Shown here one piece after another: positions 33,323 through 45,361 of a stretch of DNA of 64,000 bases. The first letter of the stretch is position 1. Every line of letters begins with the position of its first letter. Both the position numbers and the translations under genes were made by a program. The stretch spans positions 124,001 through 188,000 of the forward strand of contig PUDQ02000027.1 of assembly GCA_002964805.2 (NCBI GenBank), in the 5' to 3' direction. The stretch is from Trametes villosa (Eukaryota > Basidiomycota > Agaricomycetes > Polyporales > Polyporaceae). The notes under the pieces were generated by a model that made no database searches, was not told the DNA's origin, and saw only the letters and a list, made by a program, of their open reading frames with translations.

Positions 33323-35059
33323 TCAGAACGAGCGTGTCCAGTCTCCGCCTCGCCCCTTCCAGTCGATGCCCTCCGCCCAGATGTGCTCGAGAGTCGTGTA
33401 CGCATCCGTGCCATGCAGCGTGCCCACGAACTCGCCCGCCGTGTCATACTCCTGGACAGCCGTCTCCTCATCAAGTGCGCTCCGAAGTCGCCCGGCACGG
33501 CCAACCTTGTAAGGATCGGGAGGGCGGCTGTCGCGCACGCACAGGAGCAGGCGGGAGAGGGGCGCGCCGGCCGCCGCACGCGCACGCACGAAGTCGAGCG
33601 CGAACGGGGTGTCCGACTCTAAGAGCTTGTCGGCGCTCAGGGCGAGGGTGGCTAGACGCGGGCAGTACATGGGGGCGGCGCCGTCGCCGGGGGTGGGTGT
33701 GAGGCGGATGGAGGGGAGCAGACGCGAGCAGGGGACGAGCGTTCGGGTATGGTCGACGTCAAACACGAAGAGCGCGAGGAACTCGAGAGTGGGGAGGTGT
33801 TCAAGCATCCTGAATAGAGAGAGGGGCTGTGTGGTCGTGTCCCTGGTTATGACATATACGTTCACATCCATCCATAGGCGGCGGAGGGCGGTGAATGACG
33901 CGAATGAGTTGTCCAGATGGGAGCGGAGCTCCTGCATAGGGGTCGTCACCTTCCATGAAACGCCAAGCACGACGTCGAGCGAGTCTTCTCCATTGAGCAT
34001 GTGCAGATGGAGACTGGACTCATTACCGCGGCTGTAAGTCCAGTCTTCTTCCAAGAGAGCGTGTGTGGCGCGGGTTCCTACGTCGAGACGCAGCAACGCG
34101 TCGCGGAAATGCCCGGAATAGACGGCTCCTAGACGAGTAGTGCAAGCGAGGGGGAAACGGGTATGGAAGAGGATATTGTGCCAGATAGTGTGGTCGGACA
34201 AAAACTCCACGGTGTCGTAATTCCTGGAAGGAAGAAAATCTACGACCTCGAGCGCCTGTAGTTGCGGCAGGTTAAGCGGCGTTTGGAGCCCCCAGGGCGA
34301 GATGTTTGCGAAGTGACGGCTGTCTGGAGAGCAATTGAGATATAACTTGAGAACTCGTAGACGGGGAGCCTGGCGTAGAAAATCGAGGAGTTCTTGCAGA
34401 TGCTCCAAAGATTTTGAGATACAGAGGTGTGTGAGAGCTGGGAAAGGTGTAGAAGGTATGAAGTCGCACGACTGAAGGCGCAGCATGCGGAGGCGGGTAC
34501 TGTGAGGGAGAAGAGCGAATACTGGCTTCCCGGGCCCGCCGTAGGTGAGACGACATCTCGAGATGACGCAGCGTTCGAGGTTGGGCATAGCCTGCCCGAG
34601 CTGCAAAGGACCGTATCTCACGCCGTCCAGATTGTCTCCCTTATAGACGAGGGATAGGTCGCGAATGCGCGCGCCAGTTTGGATGAGGAACTTCGTGACC
34701 CCGCGCCTGGTGGCTCCGTCAGCATGAACGTCGAGGTGGCCGCGGGTGCATCGCTCTAGATATGCGGTCTCCCGATCCGGGTTCTCGCGCAGCAGGATTG
34801 TGGACCATAGAGAAGGCGTGCCAACCACAATGGAGCGCCATTTGCGGCACACCGCGGTAAGCGGTTCTAGTTGCCCCGCGTTGGACATTCTCTCCCAGGA
34901 ATCGCCAGGACCCGGAACCGTGGGAGACATCTGGTCAGGCACCAGGGAGAAGATGTCCGCGAGGACTTCTGTAGGCAGGAGGTTGATGGGAGCAGTTGCA
35001 GTGATCAAGGTGCGGATGTTTGTGAGGATGGAGTCGTTGATTAGCTTCTCAAGAGACAA
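33323..35059 (-). CDS. F-box/LRR-like protein 2 (paralogue of protein 1)
   Basis: Open frame of 578 codons with F-box NLLPTEVLADIFSLV near the N-terminus, then Leu-rich repeats (SCDFIPSTPFPALTHLCISK, RLRVLKLYLNCSP) and the ending GGDWTRSF shared with F-box gene 1. The first codon of this frame is not ATG (it begins TTGTCTCTTGAG), so a short 5' exon must precede it. Candidate coding sequence MAANISDTEEPFRSSLELAK at about 35345-35220 lies just upstream, with a GTGCGT donor nearby; the join is not certain. Its likely role is substrate recognition for an SCF ubiquitin ligase. Confidence 0.85.
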   Translation of the reverse strand: MSLEKLINDSILTNIRTLITATAPINLLPTEVLADIFSLVPDQMSPTVPGPGDSWERMSNAGQLEPLTAVCRKWRSIVVGTPSLWSTILLRENPDRETAYLERCTRGHLDVHADGATRRGVTKFLIQTGARIRDLSLVYKGDNLDGVRYGPLQLGQAMPNLERCVISRCRLTYGGPGKPVFALLPHSTRLRMLRLQSCDFIPSTPFPALTHLCISKSLEHLQELLDFLRQAPRLRVLKLYLNCSPDSRHFANISPWGLQTPLNLPQLQALEVVDFLPSRNYDTVEFLSDHTIWHNILFHTRFPLACTTRLGAVYSGHFRDALLRLDVGTRATHALLEEDWTYSRGNESSLHLHMLNGEDSLDVVLGVSWKVTTPMQELRSHLDNSFASFTALRRLWMDVNVYVITRDTTTQPLSLFRMLEHLPTLEFLALFVFDVDHTRTLVPCSRLLPSIRLTPTPGDGAAPMYCPRLATLALSADKLLESDTPFALDFVRARAAAGAPLSRLLLCVRDSRPPDPYKVGRAGRLRSALDEETAVQEYDTAGEFVGTLHGTDAYTTLEHIWAEGIDWKGRGGDWTRSF

Positions 35060-35993
35060 GAGCTACGAGCATCATATAACATGTCTCAGCAGATGAACAG
35101 GTTTCCAACAGAGAATGCTAAATACTCACGCCGTCTCGATATACACTGGTAACCCTGCAAGTCATACAGCACCCTGCATTAGTCGAGCCATAAACGGAGA
35201 CGCTGCTGCCGCTACCAAAGGACACGCACTCTCTGCTGCCGGACACCATCCGCTGCTGCTCGTCCTGCAGGCTTCCGAGCATCAACTTCGCAAGCTCAAG
35301 GGAGCTACGGAAAGGCTCCTCTGTGTCTGAGATATTGGCCGCCATGCTGTTGAATACCGAGGACGATCGTCGTCGAGGATGTCGCCAGAAACAAACTGAA
35401 ACCAGCCGAGAGTCCCTCGACCGCGATGGCCGCCACAAGCGTGGGAAGTTTGTGATCGGCAGCTGTGAGCGCTCGTGCGCCACGAGGCTACCGAGCGGGG
35501 GCGGGATTGACGCGCCGTCCATTCTAGGCAGGTGCTCCTTCAAGCTGTGACGGGTTGAACATACAGCGACAAGCGACGTGGTTGCGGCTACACGTGAGTT
35601 CAGTTTAAGCAAACCAAGGCCCAGTCCGATCGCGTTGAGGGGAGCACAGTTCTTGGGCATCCTGCCTCGTCAAGGTGTTCGCGAACATTGGGACCAGGCA
35701 TTGGCCACTACACTGTCGCGCAGTACTGGAGGATCATCCACGCTCCCTGGACCCACCGGTACGGAGAAGGAACACGTAGCATTCATAGGCTAGGATAGTC
35801 CGCAACCGGCCGCAGACACATAACATACATACGTACAAGCACAGCACCAGCGTGGCAGTCGTACTATCACAACACAAAACAAAGGAATCGTAAGCATACC
35901 CAATCACAGGCTCGTGGCGGCCGTCTAGGAATCGTCATCGCCTCGTAGCCAGGTCGTCAGTCCATCCACGCCCTCCGTCGCCACGATGTGCGC
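35060..35993. other. 5' region of F-box gene 2 and intergenic
   Basis: The part up to about 35345 may hold the first exon of F-box gene 2. From 35346 to 35993 I see no gene; it should include the 3' UTR of the GBD/FH3 gene. Confidence 0.4.
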
Positions 35994-38352
35994 TCAGTTG
36001 AACATCGGCGTCACCTTGCGGCTCCCTGGGACCACCGGCCGCTGTTGCTCGCCGCCCGCGACTAGCGCGGTCTGGCTCGCGCGCACCGGGTATGCAGCGG
36101 GATGCGCGGGGTAAATCGGGTGTGGGAGGTACGCTGCCGACCGCTGCTTCGTCGGCGTCGTCGGCGTGCTGCGCGATGGATGCGACGGAGGCGGGAGCGC
36201 AGCGAGCTGCTTGCGCATCGCCGTCGGCGGCTGGCCGACCAACCGCGAGAGACTCCACGGGATCTCGAGCCCGGAACGGCCTGCAGCGGATACGTAGCGC
36301 GCGATCTCGAGGTGCAGCGTCGGATAGTACGTCGTCGACGCTTTCCGCGCAATCTGCACATACCGCGGCGGTGTCAGCTATGAGATGCGACTGTGATAAC
36401 AGTGTGACGTACGGAGAGGATCCGCTCGACACCGGACTGGAACATGTCATGGTGGAAGCGATATGCTGAGTGCTCATGCCCCTTCGGCAGGTTGAGAGCC
36501 TGCGCGTAGTCCGCGATGGCGTTGACGAACTTCAGGTGCATCGTCTACGGACGTATATTAGCTCTCATATCCCTCCATGTTCCCATCGAGTTGTGTTTCA
36601 CTCGACTTACCATGTAGCACATCGCCTCGAACTCCACACCACCCGTCATGCCACCAGGCGCACGAGGCTTCTCGACCTTCGCCTCGTCCGTCTCCGACAG
36701 GTCCCAGACGGTGTTACTCGGGTGGCAGAACACCCAGAAGTAGTCCCTGCAGATGTCACTCATCTCCTGCAGGTACGTCTTGTAGATCCGCGGCCGATGC
36801 AGCTCCTCGATAAACGCGTGGGGCTCAATGGGCGTGCCAGGGGCCTCACTGGGTGGCGGCGCGCGAGTGAGGAGGAGGGACTTGAGGAGGGAAAAGAGCG
36901 TTTGATGTGGGCGGGGGAGGGTGATGAGGCTGCTCGAGGTAGCCAAAGAGGTGGTCGAGGCCTCCCAGGGCATGGACTTCGAGCGCGAGTGCGAAAGGGG
37001 GCCTGCGCTCGGACTGCCGTTCGATGGGAGGGAGCCGAGGGGGTATAGGTCGAACAGCGAAAGGAGCAACTCGACGATAAGCTGCCGGGTCCCTACCTCT
37101 CCGGGCCTCTTGTCCGAGTAGAGCAAAGTGACCAGCTTGTCAAACGGCGCTGGGCAGGCCGCTCGCAAGGCATTGCACCCAACAGCCGACGTTGTGAGGC
37201 CCTTCACGCAGCGCAGGAGCTCGTGAAGCATCTGGTCGTCGTGCTGCTCCTCCCTGTATCTGCGGTGAGCCTCGGATTTCGAGACACAGTATCTACAGAA
37301 TCTCACCTCCACTCAACGTCCAAGATCTCATTCAGGCGGGTGAGGATAGCGTCATACCCGCCGCTTCGCACGAATACATCTGTCCAGCTATACAATATGT
37401 GAGTGCAACTTCGTAAGCGTTAAAGCCATATACTAACATGGCCGACTCGTTCCGGAGAAGAAGCCGAAGCTTCTTCACTACCTCGATGTCGAGCATGGTG
37501 CTCGACTGACCGAGAAGCATGCTGACATACTTCTCGGGGGTGATCGCCCCAGCCTTCTTCTTGTCCTTGCTCGTTTTGAGCGGTGCAATCGGAATGGGCG
37601 CAGTGTCGAAGGCCTGTCGCCGAACATCCATAGACACGCCCCTCGAGTGTCCCGTCGCGAATTGCCGCTTAGGGGCCGGCGAGAGGTCATATTGCTCAAG
37701 CGACGGCTTCTTGGGCCGGGGAGACGCCATAGATGCGAGGGACTCGCTGCTGTGAGCCTTGCGGAGACCACGAGGCGTGAGAGGCGGGGTGGCTCCCGCT
37801 GGTGGCCGCATCTGCGCGAGCACATGGGAGGATTTCAAGAATGCGGCCTTGACTGTCGGGTCCATAGTCGCCAGCTTTGGCCTCAAGGTGGAGGGGATCT
37901 GGAGGTCATCCTGCAAGTCAAGCAGCGTCAGATTCATGTTCGTGCATACCCGAGCCACAGGTAGAGGCCGCCGCTCGTCAGGACACTCCAGCAACAGTCC
38001 CGTTAAGCTCTCATACACTGGCCTAGAGGCATTGTGGCAGCTGCAAGGATTGGCGTTGTCGGGTTCGCGTAGCCTTCGCATAGACGGGCAGCATAGAGGG
38101 AAGAGAGGAGCGTCAACTCACAAGCAAACGTTCGAAATCCTCGCCGGACAGCGGCTCCTGCTCTTGTTGCGCCTTTCCTTTCGCCTTCTTTCTCTTCTCT
38201 GTCCGGGGTTTCGCATTGGGTTCTGAGGCGGCATTGTAGGCAAAGTAGTTCTCCTTGCCGTTTAGCTCGGATTCGGCGGGGTCGATGGGGGAGGTGACCA
38301 TCTGGAAATCGGCTGCAGGGATGCGGCGGGAGGGGAGGATGCTCTTAAACAT
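35994..38352 (-). CDS. GBD/FH3 (formin-type Rho-binding armadillo) protein without FH2
   Basis: Exon 1 (38352-38122) encodes MFKSILPSRRIPAADFQ and a basic linker (KPRTEKRKKAKGKAQQ). A 211-bp intron then joins EDFERLL to DDLQIPSTLRPKLATMD at 37910, which restores a typical Drf-GBD start. Next come TVKAAFLKSSHVLAQM, YVSMLLGQSSTMLDIEVVKK, WTDVFVRSGGYDAILTRLNE and LLRCVKGLTTSAVGCNAL (armadillo repeats of the FH3 region), then IYKTYLQEMSDICRDYFWVF, VEFEAMCYM, MHLKFVNAIADYAQALNLP and a Pro-rich tail ending SRKVTPMFN. No actin-nucleating FH2 domain follows, so this is not a full formin. It may be a Rho/Cdc42-binding polarity factor (inference). Some exon borders are approximate. It is divergent from the DUF6535 gene. 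Confidence 0.8.
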
Positions 38353-38724
38353 GGTGTCGCTTTATAGCAGCGCAAGGCTGAGGAGAGGGAGAAAGGAGAG
38401 ATGGAGGAGGGGAATGGAGGAGGCAAGTGACAAAGGACGAAGGACAACGTTCCTCCCAAGACGCCCAAGTTGAACATCCCCCGCGTGGCCGAGACGCGTA
38501 GCCTCACGTGCCCGCGTTTCATATTGCGAGCGCCTGTATAGGCGCTCGTTCCTTGTCCTTCGTGTCGGGATAGTAATTCGCCTCCTCCCGCTGCGGAGAA
38601 CTACCACGATGTCCCGCGACAGCATCAGAACCCAGTCTTGCGTACCGGCTGCACTAGCTCTGCTTGATTTGCTACCACCACTACCAACCTGACAGCATTC
38701 TCTTGGCTTCACACCAGCACTGCC
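38353..38724. promoter_or_regulatory. Divergent promoter region, GBD/FH3 and DUF6535 genes
   Basis: 372 bp between the two start codons. The half next to the GBD/FH3 gene is a GA/GGAGA-rich stretch (about 38375-38430), common in fungal 5' regions. No specific binding site is claimed. Confidence 0.45.
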
Positions 38725-40748
38725 ATGGACAACTCTTCGGCTTCTGACTTCTCGCGCAAGAGTGCCCGGTCATTCGACCGGGTGCCTCGTCACCTGCTTC
38801 CAGAGGACTTCCGTAACTCGTCTCCTGACTGGTCGGTGTATGCCTCCTGGATGAAAACCTATGACGAGGCCATGGTTCGCGGCTGGAAAGAAGAAATCGA
38901 CACGCTGCTTGTATTCGTACGTGGTGGGAGGTTGTTCAGAGCACCCGCAAACTCACCAACGCCTACAGGCTGGTCTGTTCTCCGCGGTTGTGACAGCATT
39001 CAACATTGAGGCGTACCATCTCCTACAAGATGACCCCACGCAGGTGTCAATACAGCTCCTTCTGCAGATCTCCCAACAACTTGCCGCGTTGCAAACAACG
39101 GGAGCCAATGCGACCACTGAACAGCCACAGTTTCAACCCAATATGAGTTTCCGGCCTTCAACTCAGAACGTCCGAATCAACGCACTCTGGTTCTCCAGTC
39201 TCGTCTTCTCCCTGCTCTCTGCCTTGATAGGCATCATGGTCAAGCAATGGACGCGCGAATACATGGCCGCAGTCTCGCTTTCTCCTCGGGATAGCGTCCG
39301 TCTCCGGCAGCACCGCTTCGACTGCATCGTCGCATGGCACGTTCCGGAAATTATGGCCCTCCTTCCCCTCCTGCTCCAGATATCCCTCATCTTGTTCTTC
39401 ATTGGCCTCATCGACTTCCTCTTTCTGCTGCAGACAACTGTCGCAGCTATCATAACGGCGCTGATTGCGGTCGCACTACTCTTCTACGCCGCAGCTATCT
39501 TAACGCCAGTCTTCGATGTCCGTTGCCCCTACAAGTCCCCCCAGTCTTGGATCTTGGTGCGCGTCAAGCGCCAGCTCGCTGCCTGGTTCTACGGTGTGCG
39601 CGCACGGTTTCAGGGGAGCACTGCCGGTCACCATGCTAGCAGCTCTGCAGCACCAGCCTACTCCAGCTGGAGCGAGTGCGACCATGCAGTGATGGAGAGC
39701 GACAAGGACGGACTCGACCTGAAGGCCCTCGTGTGGATCCACTCCTCGTTCACAGATGATTCCACGCTGGACTCCCTAATCCCGTTCGTCCCCGAGCTGA
39801 CCCCCGACAACGCCGCCATCCTCGCCTACACGGACCTCGCGCGCAATGCCCACATCCCGCCCGCCGCGTTCGTCGAGCTCATTCACACCCGCTCTTGTTC
39901 CCAGCTTCTGCGCGACGCCGGGGCAGCCTTGCCTAAACGCACGCGCACGCGCAGCGTGAGTATGCTTCTCCGGCTCCTGCAGCACATCCCGCGCGACCAC
40001 GATCCCGCGCGGCTAGGGGCGCTCGACGTGCTCTGGACGCTCTGGGAATTATGCACTGGGGCGGGCGACGCGGACGAGCAGGACCCAGAACTGTACCAGA
40101 TGGTGCTCAACGGCGTCGCGGAGCTGCTGAGCGACGGCGAGCCGTTCCGCCTCCGCCGCGCCGCGCTCAATCTGCTCTGGGAGAGCACGCACCAGTGGAC
40201 GTACCTCTACTGTCCTGCAGGTACGCCTTGTCTCTTATGCCATGTTCGTACCCCATCCTCACCTTCAGTGCACCTCTATAGCGGTTAGCAACGTCATCTC
40301 CTTCGCCTACGCCTCGCGGCAACACCGCCTCTCGGACATGTTCCTCAAAGCCTGTGCGGTCGCGCTCCTCCTCGCGCCGACGCTCGACTGGCTCGACGAC
40401 GAGACCGCGCCGGACGACCGGCAGCAGCTGCACACGCTCCTGCGCGACCTCGCGCGCGTGCTCCAGCGCGGGAACGCGGACGGCGCACGCTACGAGGCGC
40501 GCTGCGTCGGCCGCATCGTGTACGGGCTCGCGCGGCTCGTCGAGAAGGACGTCGGGCTCGTCGTCGAGCCGGAGCTGCCCGCGGCGCTGCGCGAGAGCGT
40601 CGAGCTGGGGCTGGCGGGGCTGACGTTGGAGGAGGAGCTGGTTGCGCTGAGGGCGCTGCAGGTGGCTTGTGAGGGTACGGGTGGTCAGGCGAATGGTGCG
40701 CTTCGGAGAGCGGGGTCGGACAATAGTATGCCCCCTGGAGCCGGGTAG
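38725..40748 (+). CDS. DUF6535 family membrane protein
   Basis: Exons: 38725-38916, 38969-40220 and 40282-40748; phases agree. The DUF6535 signature is clear: SWMKTYDEAMVRGWKEEIDT, then LLVFAGLFSAVVTAFNIEAY (first membrane helix) and NALWFSSLVFSLLSALIGIM (second), then VKQWTREYMA. Two more hydrophobic helices lie near PLLLQISLILFFIGLIDFLF and ALIAVALLFYAAAILTPVFD. The remaining about 400 residues are a cytosolic helical domain (LLRLLQHIPRDHDPARL). The family is abundant in Agaricomycetes and its role is unknown. It contains no enzyme motif. It ends ...MPPGAG with TAG at 40748. Confidence 0.88.
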
Positions 40749-42226
40749 GGCTGGGTGATATTCTGTGTCCTCCGTACAATCTTGGTGTAACTGTAGTTTA
40801 ACGGGTAGAGGCTGTAGCGGCTCGAGTCTATTCGACATGCCTGAGACTCGTACAGCACATGCTCACTACAAGACGGGATCTCTCCATATGTGGGTATGGT
40901 GTGCTATGAGATCCCGAGCCAATCGCATATCTATACTCCGCGGCCGGTCACCGAGGTCCCATGGCCTTGCGACGAGCTGTGCTGATGTCGACGAGTTCAG
41001 ACGCGAAAGCATGTCAACTGACCTCTCCAGACGGAATCATATGCATGGTATGCGCTCCGTAGATTGTTTGGAGGCAGGGTAGGCACCCCCGGGCTACTGT
41101 ACCCCCGCTGGCCAAGCGTTATGTGAGCGTCGTCGGTCCCATGAGGAGATGCAAGGGCACCCACCGGAGACTTCAGGTCTCGCGCGCACAGATGTAGTGC
41201 TCGGGTCGCTTCTCACCTCTCCCCGTGAAGGCCGTACACAGCACCACGCCAGATCCGACTCGAGACAAATCGGCGAGCAGGAGAGAGGCGGCCTATTTAC
41301 GGAGAGCGTGGACGGCCCCGTGCCGCGCTGTAATTTGCACACCTCTTCGCCGCCGCGGTGCGCATGCAATACGTAGTCGCGCCGGGCTTGTGAGCTGGTG
41401 GAGTGGAGTGGTCGCTAGACTCTGACTAGCGCGTTTCCCGGGGGCTTTCGTTGCCGCCGACGCCCCCAGAGTCCCACACGCACGCACATCTCTCTCTGCC
41501 TCCGAGGCACCCCTGCTGTCGATCCTCCGACCTTCTGCTTGCACCGTCGACTCCGAGTCTGGACCGTCGCCACTCGCCCGCCCCCTGCGCCGTCATACTC
41601 GAGAGAACGAATATCCGGAGGAACGTGTCGAGCGTTGACGTCGGTGGCTCCTGAAGATAGCAGAGCGCCGGAGGAGACTTGCAGGCTGAGAGCGAAGGAA
41701 GAGAAGGCGAGCAGCAGCAGCGCGCCCCTCTCGCGATATCTGGATAGGCTGGGCAGCGTCTGCGTGTGCTGCGCCGGGATCATCGTCGCCATCTGCGCTG
41801 CTTTCCGCGCTCAGCTCGCTGGGAGGTGACGACGCCCCCAGGGCCAGCGACTGCTCCGCCTCCGAGACCCCACCCGCGCCGCTGCCCGATCGCCCGCGGG
41901 GTCGGCCGTGCGCTCTCTCCACCGCGCTCTCTCCACCACGCACTAGCACTCCTCCTTCCCCGGCGACCGCAGCGTCTTGCGCCGCGCTGGCGTCTCAGGC
42001 TCGCACCCGCCGCCCTCCCCTCCCCTTCCCCCTCCTCGCCCTCTTCGCCCGCGGGCCCCGCCGCCGTGCAAACACCCTCGACCCCTGTGCGCGCGCGCCC
42101 TCCGCCTCCGCCGCTTCCTCCCCGCCCCCGCCCTCGACCCAGCACCAGAGCCCCTCTCACTCCCCCCAGCCCTCCCAGGCGACCGCACATCCCGCTGCAC
42201 CAGCCGCTTCCCCCTCGCCCGATCCG
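40749..42226. other. Intergenic and possible 5' part of the RhoGAP gene
   Basis: No gene is recognised up to about 41900. From about 41950 to 42226 the sequence is very C-rich. The frame of the RhoGAP gene stays open and Ser/Pro/Ala-rich just before its ATG (STQHQSPSHSPQPSQATAHP), so the real start could lie further upstream. Confidence 0.45.
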
Positions 42227-44064
42227 ATGACCGCGCAGGTGTCCCAGCAGCAGCAGGAACAGCGCCAGAAGCGCGAGGAGGAGCAGCGCAGGCAGCTCCA
42301 GCAGCAATACGAGGAGTTCCAGCGGCGGCAGCAGCAGCAGCAGCACTCGCACTCGCAGGACAGCTCTGGCGCTCCCACCAAGGCGAGCCTCAAGGCGTGG
42401 TGGAACCACTTCACGTTCGCGCAGAAGGTGAAGAAGGATAGTGAGGAAAAGAAAGGTGCGTCCCCTCGCTCTACTCTTGCTCTCGTCGTCGCCGTCCGTG
42501 CTCGGGCGGACGACGGGATGGGCGAGCTTGGCCGGCGTGTGACTGAAGGCTTGCGGCGCAGAGGGGGAGCACAACGTTTTCGGGAAGCCACTCAAGGAGA
42601 GCCTCAAGTACGCAAGCGTACAGATATCAACCGCGAACGCAAATGGGGAACTCTACGTGTGGGGCTATATACCTGTCGTCGTCGCGAAATGGTGCGTAGC
42701 CCGGTGCCACTCGACCACTCTTAACGTCGGTCTAACTCCTATCGCAGTGGACTGTATCTGAAGGAGAATGGTATGCATGCCACTGACGTTTAATGTGGCT
42801 GGATCGCTCACTGCGCTGCAGCGACGGAGGTGGAAGGCACCTTCCGGGTCAATGGGTCGAATAAGCGTATGAGGGAACTACAAGCCGCCTTCGAAACCCC
42901 TCCACGAGTGCGTAGGCCCGCTCTGCTCCCCGTTTGGAGGCTAACAAGACGCTGCGTTCTCAGTACGGGAAGAACCTTGACTGGAAAAAGGAGCACTACA
43001 CAACACATGACGTCGCGAGCGTGTTTCGACGATACCTCACTCAGATGCCTGTGCGTACTCCATCTCCCGGCCGATCTTCACCCCCCTCATCGTAGAGCAG
43101 GAACCCGTGATACCCCATGATATGTACCACCTAGTGAGCAGCCTTCCCCACCCCATGCCGACCTCTCACTGACTCGACCCAGTTCCGAGACGCGCTCGGT
43201 GAGGATGCCGCTCCCCAGACACCGCTAGACTCCGCGCGCTAACATCTCCAGCTTAGCAAAGAAGCCGTACAACCAAGACGAAGTGATCGCGACGTACAAG
43301 CGCCTCATCCGCTCGATGCCCCGCGCGAACCAATACCTGCTGCTCTACGTGCTCGACCTCCTCTCCGTCTTCGCGCGGAAATCGGACAAGAACCTCATGA
43401 CGGCGAAGAGTACGTCGTCATCGCTCCCTACGGGTGCCACGTTCGGCGCTTTTTGCTCATCCTCTGCGCTTCTCTCGTAGATCTGGCGGTTATCTTCCGT
43501 CCGGCGCTTATCGCGCATCCAACGCATGAGATGTCCCCGCAGGAGCACCAGCTGAGCCAGGATGTGCTCGAGTTCCTGATCGCGCACCAGGATTGGTTCA
43601 TGCTCGACATTCCACCACCGCCAACGACGAAGCCGTCGGATAGCGCGGTGACGGTGCCTCTGACAGAGCCTGTAACCGACCTTCTCGCGAGTTCAGACGA
43701 GGAGACCGGAGGGTGGAAGTTGATCAGTAGGGTCGACGTGCCAAAGAAGATTGGCCGGCGGCGCACTACTACAGAGCGGTCCGGAGGTAAGCCCAATCCC
43801 GCTGAAGCGACGGCGGTGACTGACGCGCCTCACGATGCAGAGAAATCGCCCACACTGGAGGCAGGAGACAGGCTCTCGCCGGTCGTCGAGACGCCTCCGT
43901 CACGGTCGGGTTCAATCGTGACGGTGACTCGGAGTCGGACGCTGCCGTCGTCAAAGGCGGGGCGGCCGACGGACGAGGAGCGGCACGCGAAGCTGGTGAA
44001 GAAGCAGAAGCGCGCGTCGGTCCAGCCACGACGCACGCCCTCCAGCGGGACGTCTGCGGGCTGA
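42227..44064 (+). CDS. RhoGAP domain protein
   Basis: First supported ATG at 42227, giving a Gln-rich coiled stretch (QQQQEQRQKREEEQRRQLQQ). The RhoGAP domain starts at VFGKPLKESLKYASVQI and continues IPVVVAK-CGLYLKENATEVEGTFRVNGS. The Arg in GTFRVNG is the catalytic arginine finger. Then YTTHDVASVFRRYLTQMPEP, MPRANQYLLLYVLDLLSVFA and the conserved NLAVIFRPALI. The C-terminal about 180 residues are Ser/Thr-rich and basic, ending SGTSAG with TGA at 44064. It should stimulate GTP hydrolysis by Rho-type GTPases that control actin and polarity. One exon is only 23 nt (42748-42770). The N-terminus may be longer than modelled. Confidence 0.88.
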
Positions 44065-45361
44065 CCGCCTCGCGTACGCCCTGCTCCGCGTTTTCCTGTG
44101 TACGTGCTGCCCTCCCACCCCCATCTTCTATACCACCCTTCATTGTGCTACCCGTCACGACCACCATCTCCCATGTGTATCCCCCCGCCGTTCATACGCC
44201 CATTCGTTCTTCGCTTTTTCGCTATTTACACAGGTCCCAGGCGGCGCGGCGGGGCGCCGGGGGAGGGCGCGCCGCCCGCTGTCGCCGCCGTCGGATGTCG
44301 ATGCCTTCACGATGTTGTTACGATACGTTACATATATGCCGTTGTTGTTCTGATAGCTCTAGTCATCGTCACCCCCCTTCCGCCACCCCCGCAGCCTGCC
44401 CGCGTCCACCGTGCACATATCTTCCCCGAACTTGCCTCGGATCATCAGATGTACTGGGCTGTCCGCCGTCCACGCCTTTGCGGACGGCGACGGCGACGTG
44501 TCTGCGTTTTTGACATGGACTATCGACGCGCCCGTCGCGGTGCTCTTGACATGCATGGACACTGTCGTTCTTCGTCTTCGTCTGGTGTTGCTGGAGGGCG
44601 CGCCGCGGGCAGTTGCAGGAGCTCTCGCATGGACATACATTTATATCATCGCTCGCATCGCTGTCGACCCGTCGTATATTTAGTGGTGGCTATAATTGAC
44701 CTTCGCGCTGCGATCGCGCAGTTGTTTGTGCGCTCGCTTGCCAAAGACTTCAAGAAAGATGGACGGAAGTAGATGGAAGTGTGGCAGGCAAACGGAACGA
44801 TGTGATACGTCTCGGCATCGTTATGTCGACTGCGGAGGCGGCGGCACGCGCGCGATGCGCCTGCTAATCCGATTCCAGGCACCGAAATATCTCGTGCCGA
44901 GCGTCGGGGTGCCGGTCGGGCGTATTGGGTTTTAAAGCGGACGAGTGACGCCGTGGAGACAGAGGTCGGCGACGGCTGGGAGGACTTGGGACGCACAGAG
45001 CGTTATGTATGCAGTTTCCTCCGCGCCGCTGTGGTTGCAGAGAGGCGTTCAGGGGGTATTCCAGGTACCCGCCGGGCCCGATGTAAGCTTGTCGCGATGA
45101 TCCGCGGGCAGCAGAGGGCCGGCAAAGGAGGACGCATCCGGATGGACGCCGGACATTATGCGGTGCGCGTGTGCGCCGCCTTGTGCTGCAGTGTGTGTTA
45201 GTCTTTATCGGAACGGGGCGTTTACCCCACCCTCAGGCCTTTCCCACTTTTTCCCATCACATGATGGATATCCACGCTGTAGACACGTCAATATGTACAA
45301 ACAACGCGCGAGCACGCAGGCGCTAAGCCGCGTCTTGTAGAGCCTGTCGCGCGCACCTGTC
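44065..45361. other. Intergenic between RhoGAP and the helicase pseudogene
   Basis: About 1.3 kb with no recognisable gene. Plus- and minus-strand frames in it are compositional. It may mark the border between the conserved genes to the left and the accessory region to the right. Confidence 0.5.

Noticed and set aside
35118..35660. 180-codon minus-strand frame upstream of F-box gene 2
   Set aside because: Most of it has no protein-like pattern. Only its central part (MAANISDTEEPFRSS) may be a first exon of the F-box gene.
37911..38121. Frame beginning MRRLREPDNANP before the GBD region
   Set aside because: Splicing from 38122 to 37910 restores a continuous FERLL-DDLQIP domain start, so this stretch is an intron.
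41780..42607. 275-codon minus-strand frame upstream of and overlapping the RhoGAP start
   Set aside because: Very Gly/Arg/Leu-rich, made by the C-rich plus strand, and overlaps a confirmed coding exon.
44098..44772. 224-codon plus-strand frame after the RhoGAP gene
   Set aside because: Overlapping open frames in two other phases, Arg/His/Ser-rich composition and no recognisable motif.
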